Source: Rhodanobacter sp. OK091
Lineage (GTDB): Bacteria > Pseudomonadota > Gammaproteobacteria > Xanthomonadales > Rhodanobacteraceae
Direction: 5' to 3'
DNA: 64,000 nucleotides
Assembly (NCBI RefSeq): GCF_900142825.1
Contig: NZ_FRCH01000001.1
Coordinates: forward strand, 1,550,001 to 1,614,000
Made by a program: the position numbers and the translations under genes. This document shows, piece by piece, positions 18,583 to 27,039 of this stretch (positions are counted from its first letter, which is position 1; every line of letters begins with the position of its first letter). The notes under the pieces were generated by a model that was given only the letters and a program-made list of their open reading frames with translations, was not told where the DNA came from and made no database searches.

Positions 18583-19582
18583 TCACCTGCTCGACCCCGG
18601 CTTCGAGCTGACACTCCGTCCGATGCGCTATCCCGGCTTCTACGAGATGTATCGCAATGCGATCAAGAACACTTGGACGGTCGAGGAAGTGGATTTCTCG
18701 ATGGACACGCGCGACCTCAATGCGAAGATGTCGTCGGCCGACCGCCATCTGATCCAGCGGCTGGTTGCGTTCTTCGCTACCGGCGACACCATCGTGTCGA
18801 ACAATCTGGTGCTGAACCTGTACCAGCACATCAACGCGCCGGAAGCGCGCATGTATCTTTCGCGCCAGTTGTACGAAGAAGCGTTGCACGTGCAGTTCTA
18901 CCTCACCTTGCTCGATACCTATATTCCCGATCCGGCCGAGCGCAACGGCGCGTTCGCGGCGATCGAGACGATCCCGTCGATCCGGCAGAAGGGGGCGTTC
19001 TGCTTCAAGTGGATCGATTCGATCCAGGGCCTGCGCCGGTTGGAAACCCGCGAACAGCGCCGCCAGTTCCTGCTCAACCTGATCTGTTTCGCCGCCTGCA
19101 TCGAAGGGCTGTTCTTCTACGCCGCGTTCGCCTACGTCTACTACCTGCGCTCACGCGGCCTGCTGCACGGCCTCGCGGCCGGCACCAACTGGGTGTTCCG
19201 CGACGAGAGCGGACACATGGCATTCGCGTTCGAGGTGGTTCGCACCGTGCGCGAACAGGAACCGGATCTTTTCGACGACACCATGCGCGCGCAGGTCGAG
19301 GAAATGATGGAAGACGCGATCGCCTGCGAAACCCAGTTCGCCGAGGACGTACTCGCCGGCGGCGTGGTCGGCATGTCGGTGAAAGACATGCGCCAGTACC
19401 TGGAATACTGCGCCGATCAGCGCCTGGCCCAGCTCGACATGCCGAAGAAATACGGCGCCAAGAATCCATTCGACTTCATGGACCTGCAGGACGTGCAGGA
19501 AGTGGCCAATTTCTTCGAGCGCCGTGTCTCGGCGTATCAGGTCGGCGTGCAGGGCGAGGTGGCATTCGACATGGCGTTCTGA
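18539..19582 (+). CDS. nrdB: Class Ia ribonucleoside-diphosphate reductase, beta subunit
   Basis: This 347-residue R2 subunit carries the diiron/tyrosyl-radical site of class Ia reductase. Iron-ligand helices are visible in YEEALHVQFY and AIETIPSIRQ, and in FRDESGHMAFAFEVV for the second half. Conserved R2 sequence begins at LLDPGFELTLRPMRYPGFY, residue 17. Residues 1-16 (MSASSLVSHSSSLTPH) are encoded by the inserted element, residues 5-15 directly by its right terminal repeat, so the original N-terminus has been replaced. No better in-frame start exists before the conserved core. A weak AGGA lies 10 nt upstream. Transcription must read through the element from nrdA, or start within it. Confidence 0.95.
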   Translation: MSASSLVSHSSSLTPHLLDPGFELTLRPMRYPGFYEMYRNAIKNTWTVEEVDFSMDTRDLNAKMSSADRHLIQRLVAFFATGDTIVSNNLVLNLYQHINAPEARMYLSRQLYEEALHVQFYLTLLDTYIPDPAERNGAFAAIETIPSIRQKGAFCFKWIDSIQGLRRLETREQRRQFLLNLICFAACIEGLFFYAAFAYVYYLRSRGLLHGLAAGTNWVFRDESGHMAFAFEVVRTVREQEPDLFDDTMRAQVEEMMEDAIACETQFAEDVLAGGVVGMSVKDMRQYLEYCADQRLAQLDMPKKYGAKNPFDFMDLQDVQEVANFFERRVSAYQVGVQGEVAFDMAF

Positions 19583-19667
19583 GTTCAGCATCACCGGCAG
19601 GCGCGCTGGTTCACGGAATACGGTGCCGCTCCTGACCCATCATGCCATCGCGGTCGGGGCCATTCGG

Positions 19668-19691
19668 TTGTCATAAAAACTGGTCTAGAAT
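19668..19691 (+). promoter_or_regulatory. Possible Pho-box-like promoter of the Oar-like receptor
   Basis: TTGTCATAAAAACTGGTC resembles the two CTGTCAT direct repeats spaced by AAAA in PhoB sites, but the second half is shifted by one base and poorly matched. TAGAAT at 19686-19691 could be the -10. It lies about 160 bp before the receptor start. This is a weak call. Confidence 0.25.
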
Positions 19692-19845
19692 CCCGGCTTG
19701 GCTCGAAGGTCCCCGGCTGTTTCACCGCTGTTGTCCGTCGACCGCCAACGGGAATGCATCGACGATCCGGTCAAGGGGGCAACACGCCGGATGGGTTTCT
19801 CGTGCGAGGGAGCATCCCGTACCGTCACCACATCAAGGATCCTCG

Positions 19846-22800
19846 ATGACACATTCAATCCGCATGCGGGCACTTCCGATCGCCATCACTGCGCTGCTCG
19901 CCGTGGCGCCTCTCGCAGCACAGAACGTCACCACATCCGGCGTCAACGGCCGCGTGCTGGACGCCCAGGGCCAGCCGGTCGCCGGCGCCACGGTGACCAT
20001 CCTGCACGAGCCTTCCGGCACCACCAAGGCGGTGACCACCGATGCCGACGGCCGTTACGCGGCGCAAGGTCTGCGCGTCGGCGGTCCGTTCGATATCAGC
20101 GTCAGCAAGCCCGGCATGGCTGCCGTCGAACAGGGCAATGTCTACCTGCAGCTGGGTCAGCCCTCCTCGATCAACCTGAGCATGGGCACCGGCGCGCAGA
20201 ACGCGAAGGAACTGGCCGGCGTCACCGTGAGCGCCTCGTCGCTGGCGCAGACGTTCTCCTCGGACAACAAGGGGCTGTCGACCAACATCTCGCAGCGGCA
20301 GCTGCAGGCCACGCCGCAAGGCAACCGCTCGATCGATGATGTGGCGCGACTGGACCCGCGCATCACCGTGCTCGACCAGGGCGTTGGCTCGATCTCCGCC
20401 AACGGCATGAACAACCGCTACAACAACATCAGCGTCGATGGCGTGACCCAGGGCGATCCGTTCGGCCTCAACGCCAACGGCCTGCCCTACCAGAAGGCGC
20501 CCATTTCGCCGGAGACGATCGCCGAGTACAACATCTCCACCGCCAACTTCGACGTCATTTCCGACACCGTCGGCGCCGACGTCAACGCGGTGACCAAGTC
20601 GGGCACCAACCAGTACCACGGCTCGGTGTACTACGCGTATCGCAATGCCCGCAAGCTGGTCGGCGACGCCGGCTGGCTGCCCAGCAGCGACCACGGCTAC
20701 ACGTACCACGGCTACGGCAAGGATTGGACAGGCGGCTTCAACGTCGGCGGACCGATCATCAAGGACAAGCTGTTCTTCTTCGTCTCCGCCGAACACGAGA
20801 AGACCACCGGCATCGGCGCCGATTCGGCCAACGGCCTGGATTATTCGCTGGGCCAGGGACCCTCGACCAGCAACAAGGTGTCGCCGGGCGACTTGCAGAA
20901 AGTGATCGACGCGGCCAAGCAGCTCGGCCTCACCCCCGGCAACTTCGGCGGGCCCACCGGGCTAACCTACGACGACAAGCGCTACCTCGGCAAGATCGAC
21001 TGGAACATCAGCAACGACCATCGCGCCAGCTTTACCTACCAGAACACCAAGGAGCTGCTGCCCGCGGTGGGCGGCAACAGTCCGAGCAGCGTGGGCCTGA
21101 CCAGCTACACGTATACCAAGACGATCACCACCAACAACTACGTAGCCCACGTATTCGACGACTGGACCGACAGCTTCTCCACCGAGGCCAAGATCGGCTT
21201 CCAGAAGTACGTGCAGGACACCGCCGCGCCGTGGCGGCAGCCGGCCGTCAACGTGAACTTGTCGGCAGACGGCAAGGGTCCGTCGATCAACCTCGGCGAG
21301 GAACAGTTCCGCCACTACAACCACATCGATACCAAGAAGCTCAGCTTCTTCCTCGCCGGCACGTATATCCTCGGCGACCACACGATCAAGGGCGGCATCG
21401 ACTACCAGCGCAACAAGATCAACAACCTGTTCGGCCAGACCGAATTCGGCCAGTACAACTTCTGGGGCATCAGCAACTTCCTGGCCGGCAACTACAACAA
21501 GTACGTGCTGTATCACCCCGCGCCGGGTTACGTGCTCGCCGATATCGCCGGCAAATGGACCTACAGCCAGTACAGCCCGTTCCTGCAGGACACTTGGCAG
21601 GTCAACGACAAGCTGTCGGTGCAGTACGGCGTGCGCGTGGACATTCCGCATTCCAGTGCCCAGCCGGCGTACAACGCACGCTTCGCACAAGCGTTCGGCT
21701 ATCCGAACAACTACACGGTAGGTTCGAGCAACCGCGTGGTCGAACCGCGGCTGTCGTTCAACTATTTGTTCGACAGCAGCTACAAGACCCAGCTGCGCGG
21801 CGGTGTCGGCCTGTTCCAGACCTCGCCGCCGACGGTGTGGATGACCAACCCGTTCCAGAACAACGGCGTCACGCTGACCTCGTACACCTCGTTCAATCCG
21901 GCCAGCGCCCCGTTCAGTCCGGACCCGTTGAACCAGAACATCCCCGCGGGTGGCGGCGCCGGCTCGATCGACACCATCGCCAAGAATTTCCGCCTGCCGA
22001 CCGTGTGGAAGGCCAGTCTGGCGCTGGACCGCGAACTGCCGTGGTGGGGTCTGATCGCTTCGGCCGAGTACGAGCACATCAAGGTACGCGACGGCATTCT
22101 GTACCAGGCGATCAACTTCGGCGCGCCGACCGGCACGCTGCCGGATGGCCGCCTGCAGTTCTGGAAGACGCCGGGCGAGGCGCCCAAGACGGCCGATGCG
22201 CTGGCCAACCAGAACCGCGCGTTCAGCACCGCGTCGACCCTGCTCACCAACACCCACAAGGGCAAGTCGGACAGCTTCACGCTGGCGCTGAGCAAGCCGT
22301 TCTCGGACAGCCTCTCGGGCAATGTCAGCCTGACCTTCAACCACGCCACCGATGTCGATCCGGGCACCGACACCATCGCCTACAACGGTTACCAGCGCGT
22401 GGCGCGGCTGAATCCGAACGCCGACGTCGCGGCGACCTCGAACTACAGCATCGCCAAGAGCTTCAAGGCCGCGCTGACCTGGCAGCACAATTTCTTCGGC
22501 GACTACCGCAGCCAGGTGTCGATGTTCTACAACGGGCGCACCGGCAATCCCTACACCTGGGTGTTCAGCAACGATGCCAACGGCGACAGCATCGCCGGCT
22601 GGGACCCGGCCTACATTCCGTCGGCCAACGACCCGAAGGTGGCCTATGCTGCTGGCACCAGCGCGCAGGTGATCCAGCAGTTCCAGAACTTCCTGGCCAG
22701 CGACTCCTACCTGCGCGACCACCGCGGACAAGTTGCCAGCCGCAACGGCGACCGCACCGGGTGGGTCAACACGCTGGACATGAGTTTCTCGCAGGAGGTG

Positions 22801-23091
22801 CCCGGCATCTTCAAGGGCAACAAGGGCGAGTTGCGGCTGGACGTGTACAACTTCCTCAACCTGATGAACAAGGACTGGGGCCGATCGAGCAACACCGGCA
22901 TCTACCCCACGCGCACGCTGGCCAGCTACGGCGGCGTGAATGCAAAGGGACAGTACGTCTACTCGCTGCCCACCGACAAGAACGGCAACTACCAGCCGCA
23001 GCAACTGCAAGTCTATGACGGCGGTTTCTACGACCCCAGCCGCGTGGTATCACGCTGGTCGGCGATGCTGACGCTGCGATATACGTTCTGA
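19846..23091 (+). CDS. Oar-like TonB-dependent outer-membrane receptor with carboxypeptidase-regulatory-like domain
   Basis: This 1081-residue protein has a signal peptide (MRALPIAITALLAVAPLAAQ). A carboxypeptidase-regulatory-like beta-sandwich follows at about residues 27-105 (SGVNGRVLDAQGQPVAGATVT). Then come a plug domain (IDDVARLDPRITVLDQ, EYNISTANFDVISDTVGADV) and a long 22-strand barrel ending in MLTLRYTF. This order is that of Oar/TonB-dependent receptors of Xanthomonads and myxobacteria, thought to take up or display peptides or glycans; the substrate is unknown. I chose ATG 19846, with AAGGA upstream. It stands alone, with a long hairpin after the gene. Confidence 0.9.
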   Translation: MTHSIRMRALPIAITALLAVAPLAAQNVTTSGVNGRVLDAQGQPVAGATVTILHEPSGTTKAVTTDADGRYAAQGLRVGGPFDISVSKPGMAAVEQGNVYLQLGQPSSINLSMGTGAQNAKELAGVTVSASSLAQTFSSDNKGLSTNISQRQLQATPQGNRSIDDVARLDPRITVLDQGVGSISANGMNNRYNNISVDGVTQGDPFGLNANGLPYQKAPISPETIAEYNISTANFDVISDTVGADVNAVTKSGTNQYHGSVYYAYRNARKLVGDAGWLPSSDHGYTYHGYGKDWTGGFNVGGPIIKDKLFFFVSAEHEKTTGIGADSANGLDYSLGQGPSTSNKVSPGDLQKVIDAAKQLGLTPGNFGGPTGLTYDDKRYLGKIDWNISNDHRASFTYQNTKELLPAVGGNSPSSVGLTSYTYTKTITTNNYVAHVFDDWTDSFSTEAKIGFQKYVQDTAAPWRQPAVNVNLSADGKGPSINLGEEQFRHYNHIDTKKLSFFLAGTYILGDHTIKGGIDYQRNKINNLFGQTEFGQYNFWGISNFLAGNYNKYVLYHPAPGYVLADIAGKWTYSQYSPFLQDTWQVNDKLSVQYGVRVDIPHSSAQPAYNARFAQAFGYPNNYTVGSSNRVVEPRLSFNYLFDSSYKTQLRGGVGLFQTSPPTVWMTNPFQNNGVTLTSYTSFNPASAPFSPDPLNQNIPAGGGAGSIDTIAKNFRLPTVWKASLALDRELPWWGLIASAEYEHIKVRDGILYQAINFGAPTGTLPDGRLQFWKTPGEAPKTADALANQNRAFSTASTLLTNTHKGKSDSFTLALSKPFSDSLSGNVSLTFNHATDVDPGTDTIAYNGYQRVARLNPNADVAATSNYSIAKSFKAALTWQHNFFGDYRSQVSMFYNGRTGNPYTWVFSNDANGDSIAGWDPAYIPSANDPKVAYAAGTSAQVIQQFQNFLASDSYLRDHRGQVASRNGDRTGWVNTLDMSFSQEVPGIFKGNKGELRLDVYNFLNLMNKDWGRSSNTGIYPTRTLASYGGVNAKGQYVYSLPTDKNGNYQPQQLQVYDGGFYDPSRVVSRWSAMLTLRYTF

Positions 23092-23136
23092 TCGGTCCGT
23101 TCACCTCGTTCCGACCGTCTGTTGATTTTCAAGATT

Positions 23137-23177
23137 GGCACTCAAGCCCCTGATCGGACATCAGGGGCTTGAGTGCC
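23137..23177. terminator. 18-bp perfect hairpin between convergent genes
   Basis: GGCACTCAAGCCCCTGAT and its exact inverse complement flank a 5-nt loop (CGGAC), midway between two convergent genes. There is no strong U-run on either strand, so it may be a bidirectional terminator or an mRNA 3'-end stabiliser. Confidence 0.6.
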
Positions 23178-23225
23178 TGTGCCAAAGGCCAGCTGAAACG
23201 AGGCTACGGATCCCGATCAATACCG

Positions 23226-24089
23226 TCAGAACGTGTACTTCAGCGATGCGCCAGCGCCGTAATCCGGGCTGCCGTTGGCGAAGCCGCCGAGCGCATAAGC
23301 TTGCACGCGCAGGCTGTCGCTGAGCTTGTGGTTCCAGTAGCCGGTGAGCTCGCTCTGCGGGGCGCCGCCGTCGGCGATCCGCTCGCGGTAGTAGTAGTAC
23401 GCGCCGATGCTGTCACTGGTGCTCAGCTTGTAGTCGGCGCCGATGTTCGCGTTGAAGCCGTTCTTCAGCTTGATGTACTGCGAGCTGCCGTACTTCATCC
23501 AGCCCACGCCGCCGAACGCCGTCCAGGCGCCGCTTACCTTGTAGGTATCCAGCGACAGACCATAGTCGTTCTTGCCGGTACCCAGGCCCTCGTTCTCGTC
23601 GGCGGTACCGAACTTCACCTTGCCGGTGAGATCCAGGCCGAACGTGCGGTCGGCACTGCCGAACAGCTCGTAGCCGGCCGACGCGGTGATGTCGCCCAGG
23701 CCCGAGGCCGAACCACTAGTCGTCGCCGTCGTGCCGCCGGTGGACGAACCGCCGCAGGCATGGATCGCGCCGCCGACTGCACGGCCCACGCCGCGGCACA
23801 GCGGATTGTTGTTCTTCACCTTGCCCACGCCGGGAATCACGTTGCCGGGACCGGTAATGTTGATGTACGGCACGGTGAGCTTGAACGTCCAGCGATCGCT
23901 CTGGTACGCCGCGGTCACCGGCACCGACCAGATATCGGTCGTGGTGTCGGTGCCGTACTTGCCGCTGCTGTAATCGGCACCGGCGGAAAGGCTGAACTGG
24001 TCGCTGTCGGGCGTGGTGGCGGCATGGGCCGCCGGTGCACCGATCAGCAGCAAGCCGCCGACGATCATCCAGTGTTGTGGGTTGCGCAT
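23226..24089 (-). CDS. Outer-membrane beta-barrel protein of unknown substrate
   Basis: This 287-residue protein has a signal peptide (MIVGGLLLIGAPAAHA-ATT). The rest is built of alternating amphipathic strands with Gly/Tyr/Trp richness and ends in GAGASLKYTF, the C-terminal Phe barrel signature. About residues 100-130 form a Gly/Thr/Ser-rich loop with two Cys (PLCRGV, HACGG) that may form a disulfide. It resembles small proteobacterial outer-membrane transporter/channel proteins of no fixed function. It is last in a same-strand series: S8 protease, 26-residue peptide, secreted protein, this barrel. The gap to the upstream gene is 92 bp. Confidence 0.7.
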   Translation of the reverse strand: MRNPQHWMIVGGLLLIGAPAAHAATTPDSDQFSLSAGADYSSGKYGTDTTTDIWSVPVTAAYQSDRWTFKLTVPYINITGPGNVIPGVGKVKNNNPLCRGVGRAVGGAIHACGGSSTGGTTATTSGSASGLGDITASAGYELFGSADRTFGLDLTGKVKFGTADENEGLGTGKNDYGLSLDTYKVSGAWTAFGGVGWMKYGSSQYIKLKNGFNANIGADYKLSTSDSIGAYYYYRERIADGGAPQSELTGYWNHKLSDSLRVQAYALGGFANGSPDYGAGASLKYTF

Positions 24090-24181
24090 GTAAGAGGTTC
24101 CTTGCAGATGTAGGGAATGCCAGCAGGCCCGGCATCACACCGGGCCTGCATGAGGGCTACCGCGTAGCGCGGAGGCTGGGC

Positions 24182-24949
24182 TCAGCCGCCCGGGCGGCCG
24201 GCGCGGCTGGGGTGATCCGGAATCTGCGGACGATCAGGCAGTGTGGGCTTGCCCGCAAAGTCCGGCTTGCCTGCGAAATCGGGCTTGCCCGGGTGGTCGG
24301 TCGCGCTCGGACGATCGGTCATGTGGCTCTGGCCAAACACGACCTTTTCAACCGAGGCGTTTGCATGCGCATGCGCGCTGGCGGAAGCGGCGCCGGCGGC
24401 CTTCGGCGAACGCATCACGTCACCCAGCTTGAAACCCATGCTGTTGGCGATCTGGCCCCAGCCTTCGCCGGCGGCGCGCAGGGCCAGCACACCCTTGAGG
24501 TCTATGCTGGTGCCGTCGGCCAGCACCAGCGTGCCGCCGTTGAGCGCAGCCTCAAGTTCGGTCGCGGTCGGATCGGTAATGCCGGCCTGGGCCAGACTGG
24601 CCTCGGCCAGCGACAGCGCGATCTTCACGTTGCCGTAGCCCATCTGGCCGGTGGCGGGCGTGAACGTCGTTGTGGTGGTGGTGCTCGGCGTGGTGGCCGT
24701 AGCAGTGGTGGTCTCCGTCAGCGTGATCGCGGTGCCGTCGCGCAACCCGGTGACCAGCGCCTGCGAGTTCGTGTCCGAACCGGCGAAGCTGATGAACTCG
24801 GTGCTCAGCCGGGTCGATTCATGCGTGCTGGTGCCCGTGGAAACGGAAGTGCCGGACGAAGTGGCGGTCTGCGCCATGGCCGGCGTAGCGGCCAACCCGG
24901 CCAACACGGCGGCGCAAACGAGCGTGAGTGTGAGGTGTCGGATTTTCAT
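24182..24949 (-). CDS. Secreted Thr/Ser-rich protein of unknown function
   Basis: This 255-residue protein has a clear signal peptide (MKIRHLTLTLVCAAVLAGLA, cleavage after AMA). A Thr-rich stretch (about residues 78-96) follows, then a compact domain with MGYGNVKIALSLAEASLAQ, GITDPTATELEAAL and GEGWGQIANSMGFKLGDVM. The tail is Pro/Asp/Gly-rich with short FAGKPD repeats. I do not recognise the family. The SLAEASLAQAGI and GWGQIA blocks look like a conserved domain of exported proteins in beta- and gammaproteobacteria. It lies between the 26-residue peptide gene and the barrel gene. Confidence 0.65.
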   Translation of the reverse strand: MKIRHLTLTLVCAAVLAGLAATPAMAQTATSSGTSVSTGTSTHESTRLSTEFISFAGSDTNSQALVTGLRDGTAITLTETTTATATTPSTTTTTTFTPATGQMGYGNVKIALSLAEASLAQAGITDPTATELEAALNGGTLVLADGTSIDLKGVLALRAAGEGWGQIANSMGFKLGDVMRSPKAAGAASASAHAHANASVEKVVFGQSHMTDRPSATDHPGKPDFAGKPDFAGKPTLPDRPQIPDHPSRAGRPGG

Positions 24950-24981
24950 TGCTCTCTCCTATGGGATGCCACAAAGGCGGA

Positions 24982-25062
24982 TTACTGAGAAACGGACATC
25001 ACGGTCATCGTCAAGGCAAAGGCACCTGCGATCAGGGTCATGTCGAGAGTCGTGTTTCGCAT
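24982..25062 (-). CDS. 26-residue hydrophobic peptide
   Basis: The reading frame encodes MRNTTLDMTLIAGAFALTMT followed by VMSVSQ and a TAA stop. AGAAGG stands about 7 nt before the ATG, a good ribosome site. Residues 9-24 are hydrophobic enough for one membrane helix. It lies in the 213-bp gap between the S8 protease and the secreted protein, on their strand, with 32 bp to the next gene. It is unrecognised and could be a small membrane regulator. A non-coding gap with a chance frame is the alternative. Confidence 0.45.
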   Translation of the reverse strand: MRNTTLDMTLIAGAFALTMTVMSVSQ

Positions 25063-25162
25063 GAGGACGCCTTCTGCCTGCGGTGGATCCGAGGCTTGCC
25101 AGTTCCATTACGCCCGGGCCCCCAGGATCCTTCCCTGCGGTCGAGTCGCGTTCGGAATGCGT

Positions 25163-26428
25163 TCAGGGAGAAAGCAGGCCGTAGCCGTAGCGCGTATCGC
25201 GGCCTGGAGGCCCGAGGTCGCGGGCCATGGTGGCCAGGCGCTGCACGATCTGCGCAGCCGCGCCCTGGCGTGGCGCATCCAGCAACTGGGCTGCCCTTCG
25301 CGCCACGATCGGCGCCGCGAACGACGTGCCGCGCAACGCATCGCTGCCGCGTCCGGCCACGCCGGATGCGCAGAAAGCCACCTGGCTGCCGCTGCCGGAC
25401 TCGGGCAGCACGCGATCGTGCTCATCGACCCCGCTGACGCCGATCACACCGGAGTAGGCCGCCGGGAACAAAGGCGGCGCCGCAGGTCCGTCGTTGCCGA
25501 CCGCGCTGACCAGCACGTGGCCACGCGCGACCATTGCCTGCACTGCGCGCGCAAGCACCGGATTGTCCGGGCCGACCAGGCTGATGTTGATCACCGGCAC
25601 GCGTTCGCGCGCCATCCACGCGAGCGCTTCCACCAGGCTCGACGTGGCGCCGCCGACTTTATCGGCGCACCACAGGTCGGCTGCGTAAAGCGTGTCGGGA
25701 TCGCCATCGACGAGGCGTGCGGCCACCGCGGTGCCATGCTTCGACACTGTCGATGTCTTGCAGCCATGTTGCTCGATACGTGCGCGTGCCAGTGCCGGGT
25801 CGGCCAGATCCACGCCACCATCGATCAGTCCGACACGTCGCGGCATGGCGCTGGATGGCCCGGCCGGCGACGTATTGCCTTGGCGGAGATCGCCGTCGCC
25901 CGCGGACAGGTAGAGATGCTGGTAGGCGAAGGTGACCTTCGGCGCCGCCTGCTGCAGTGTCTGCAGCGCTTCGATCTCGCTGCGTCCACGCGTGTCGTGC
26001 AGGACCACCACGTCCAGTCCCAGCGTCGCATCCGCCGGCGCCTGACTGTCTGCGGTGAACCCCTGTGCCTGCACTGCATGAAGTTGCCCGCCCGAAAGAC
26101 CCAGCGCAAGGAATTCACCACGCAGAACAGGCTCGCCGTGAGGATCCACCGTCACACGCTTGGGCTCTTCGCGCAGCAAGGTATTGATCTGCGACTGTCG
26201 CGTGGCGGCCGGCGTCTCATGCACCCGGTCCTCGATGTGTTGCATCGCCGCGGCGGGAAGCGTAACGGGCACGCGGGGCGTGGCGGGCATGCCTCCACGG
26301 GGAACGTGCACGTCGGGCAACCCCCGCGGCGGACCGCGCAGCTGTGCCCGCGCAGGCGCCGTACCACCCACCGCAAGCGCGATGGACAGCAAGGAAATCA
26401 GCACGGAAATCGGGCGCTGCATCGGCAT
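25163..26428 (-). CDS. Secreted S8-family (subtilisin-like) serine peptidase
   Basis: This 421-residue exported protease has a signal peptide (MPMQRPISVLISLLSIALAV, cleavage near ARA-Q). An N-terminal region of ~180 residues may be a propeptide. The catalytic triad is in order: Asp in VGLIDGGVD, His in SKHGTAVA, Ser in GTSFAAP, with the oxyanion Asn in SAVGNDG. It is transcribed divergently from the ECF sigma gene across 107 bp. A palindromic AATGCTAGCATT lies 30-41 bp upstream of its ATG. The arrangement suggests that the sigma/anti-sigma pair controls this secreted protease and the genes behind it. Confidence 0.88.
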   Translation of the reverse strand: MPMQRPISVLISLLSIALAVGGTAPARAQLRGPPRGLPDVHVPRGGMPATPRVPVTLPAAAMQHIEDRVHETPAATRQSQINTLLREEPKRVTVDPHGEPVLRGEFLALGLSGGQLHAVQAQGFTADSQAPADATLGLDVVVLHDTRGRSEIEALQTLQQAAPKVTFAYQHLYLSAGDGDLRQGNTSPAGPSSAMPRRVGLIDGGVDLADPALARARIEQHGCKTSTVSKHGTAVAARLVDGDPDTLYAADLWCADKVGGATSSLVEALAWMARERVPVINISLVGPDNPVLARAVQAMVARGHVLVSAVGNDGPAAPPLFPAAYSGVIGVSGVDEHDRVLPESGSGSQVAFCASGVAGRGSDALRGTSFAAPIVARRAAQLLDAPRQGAAAQIVQRLATMARDLGPPGRDTRYGYGLLSP

Positions 26429-26457
26429 GGCGGAACCGGCCGGTAATCGGAGGTCAG

Positions 26458-26469
26458 AATGCTAGCATT
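26458..26469 (-). promoter_or_regulatory. Palindromic TAGCAT promoter element of the S8 protease gene
   Basis: AATGCTAGCATT is a perfect 12-bp palindrome. On the minus strand it presents TAGCAT as a possible -10, about 30 nt before the protease ATG. The same TAGCAT hexamer recurs upstream of several other genes in the window. No convincing -35 was found. Confidence 0.35.
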
Positions 26470-26535
26470 GGCTGACTTTACGCTCCCGAACCGCGCCGTG
26501 ACTCGCGAGGGAAGGAATCGTCCTCTTCAAACGTA

Positions 26536-27039
26536 GTGAAAAGGCAATACGTGGATCCGAGCCAAGTTGTGCGCGAAGGATTGATCCCGCTACTGCCGCG
26601 TCTGCGCCGTCTCGCGAGGGCGTTGGCGGGACAGGCCGATGATGCCGATGACCTGGTGCAAATCGTGCTGGAGCGTGCCATGACTCGGGCGGCGCAATGG
26701 CGACCGGACGCTGCATTGGACAAGTGGGTGTTTGCGATCGCGCGCAACGCCTGGCGGGACGAGCTGCGCGCCCGCGGAAGATCGCAACGCCTGTTCGCGG
26801 GCGAGGAAGCCGGTGCCATGGCTGCCGACGGAAACACCGGGCCCGCACAGAAACTGGAGCTGGCAGCGGCGCTGGCTTCCCTGCCGCCAGATCATCGTGA
26901 AGTGGTAGCCCTGGTGCTGGTCGAGGGTTTGTCGTACGGCGAGGCCGCCGAGCTGTTGCAGGTACCTGTGGGAACCGTCACCAGCCGTCTGGCGCGTGCT
27001 CGCTCCACTTTGCAGTCTTATCTTGGAAACGACACATGA
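26536..27039 (+). CDS. ECF-family RNA polymerase sigma factor
   Basis: This 167-residue protein has sigma region 2 (LARALAGQADDADDLVQIVL, DKWVFAIARNAWRDELR) and region 4 (LPPDHREVVALVLVEGLSYGEAAELL, then PVGTVTSRLARAR) joined by a short linker. It has no sigma region 3, as expected for an ECF factor. The start is a GTG at 26536; another GTG five codons in is possible. Its stop overlaps the anti-sigma start (ATGA), and the S8 protease gene is divergent. Confidence 0.92.
   Translation: MKRQYVDPSQVVREGLIPLLPRLRRLARALAGQADDADDLVQIVLERAMTRAAQWRPDAALDKWVFAIARNAWRDELRARGRSQRLFAGEEAGAMAADGNTGPAQKLELAAALASLPPDHREVVALVLVEGLSYGEAAELLQVPVGTVTSRLARARSTLQSYLGNDT

Noticed and set aside
20962-23010. A 682-codon minus-strand frame inside the Oar-like receptor gene
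   Set aside because: It is low in conserved features and rich in Val/Ala/Gly, as expected of a shadow; the receptor frame has a full domain order.
23137-23177. A small RNA gene at the 18-bp hairpin
   Set aside because: There is no promoter or U-run, and its position between convergent genes is explained by 3'-end function.
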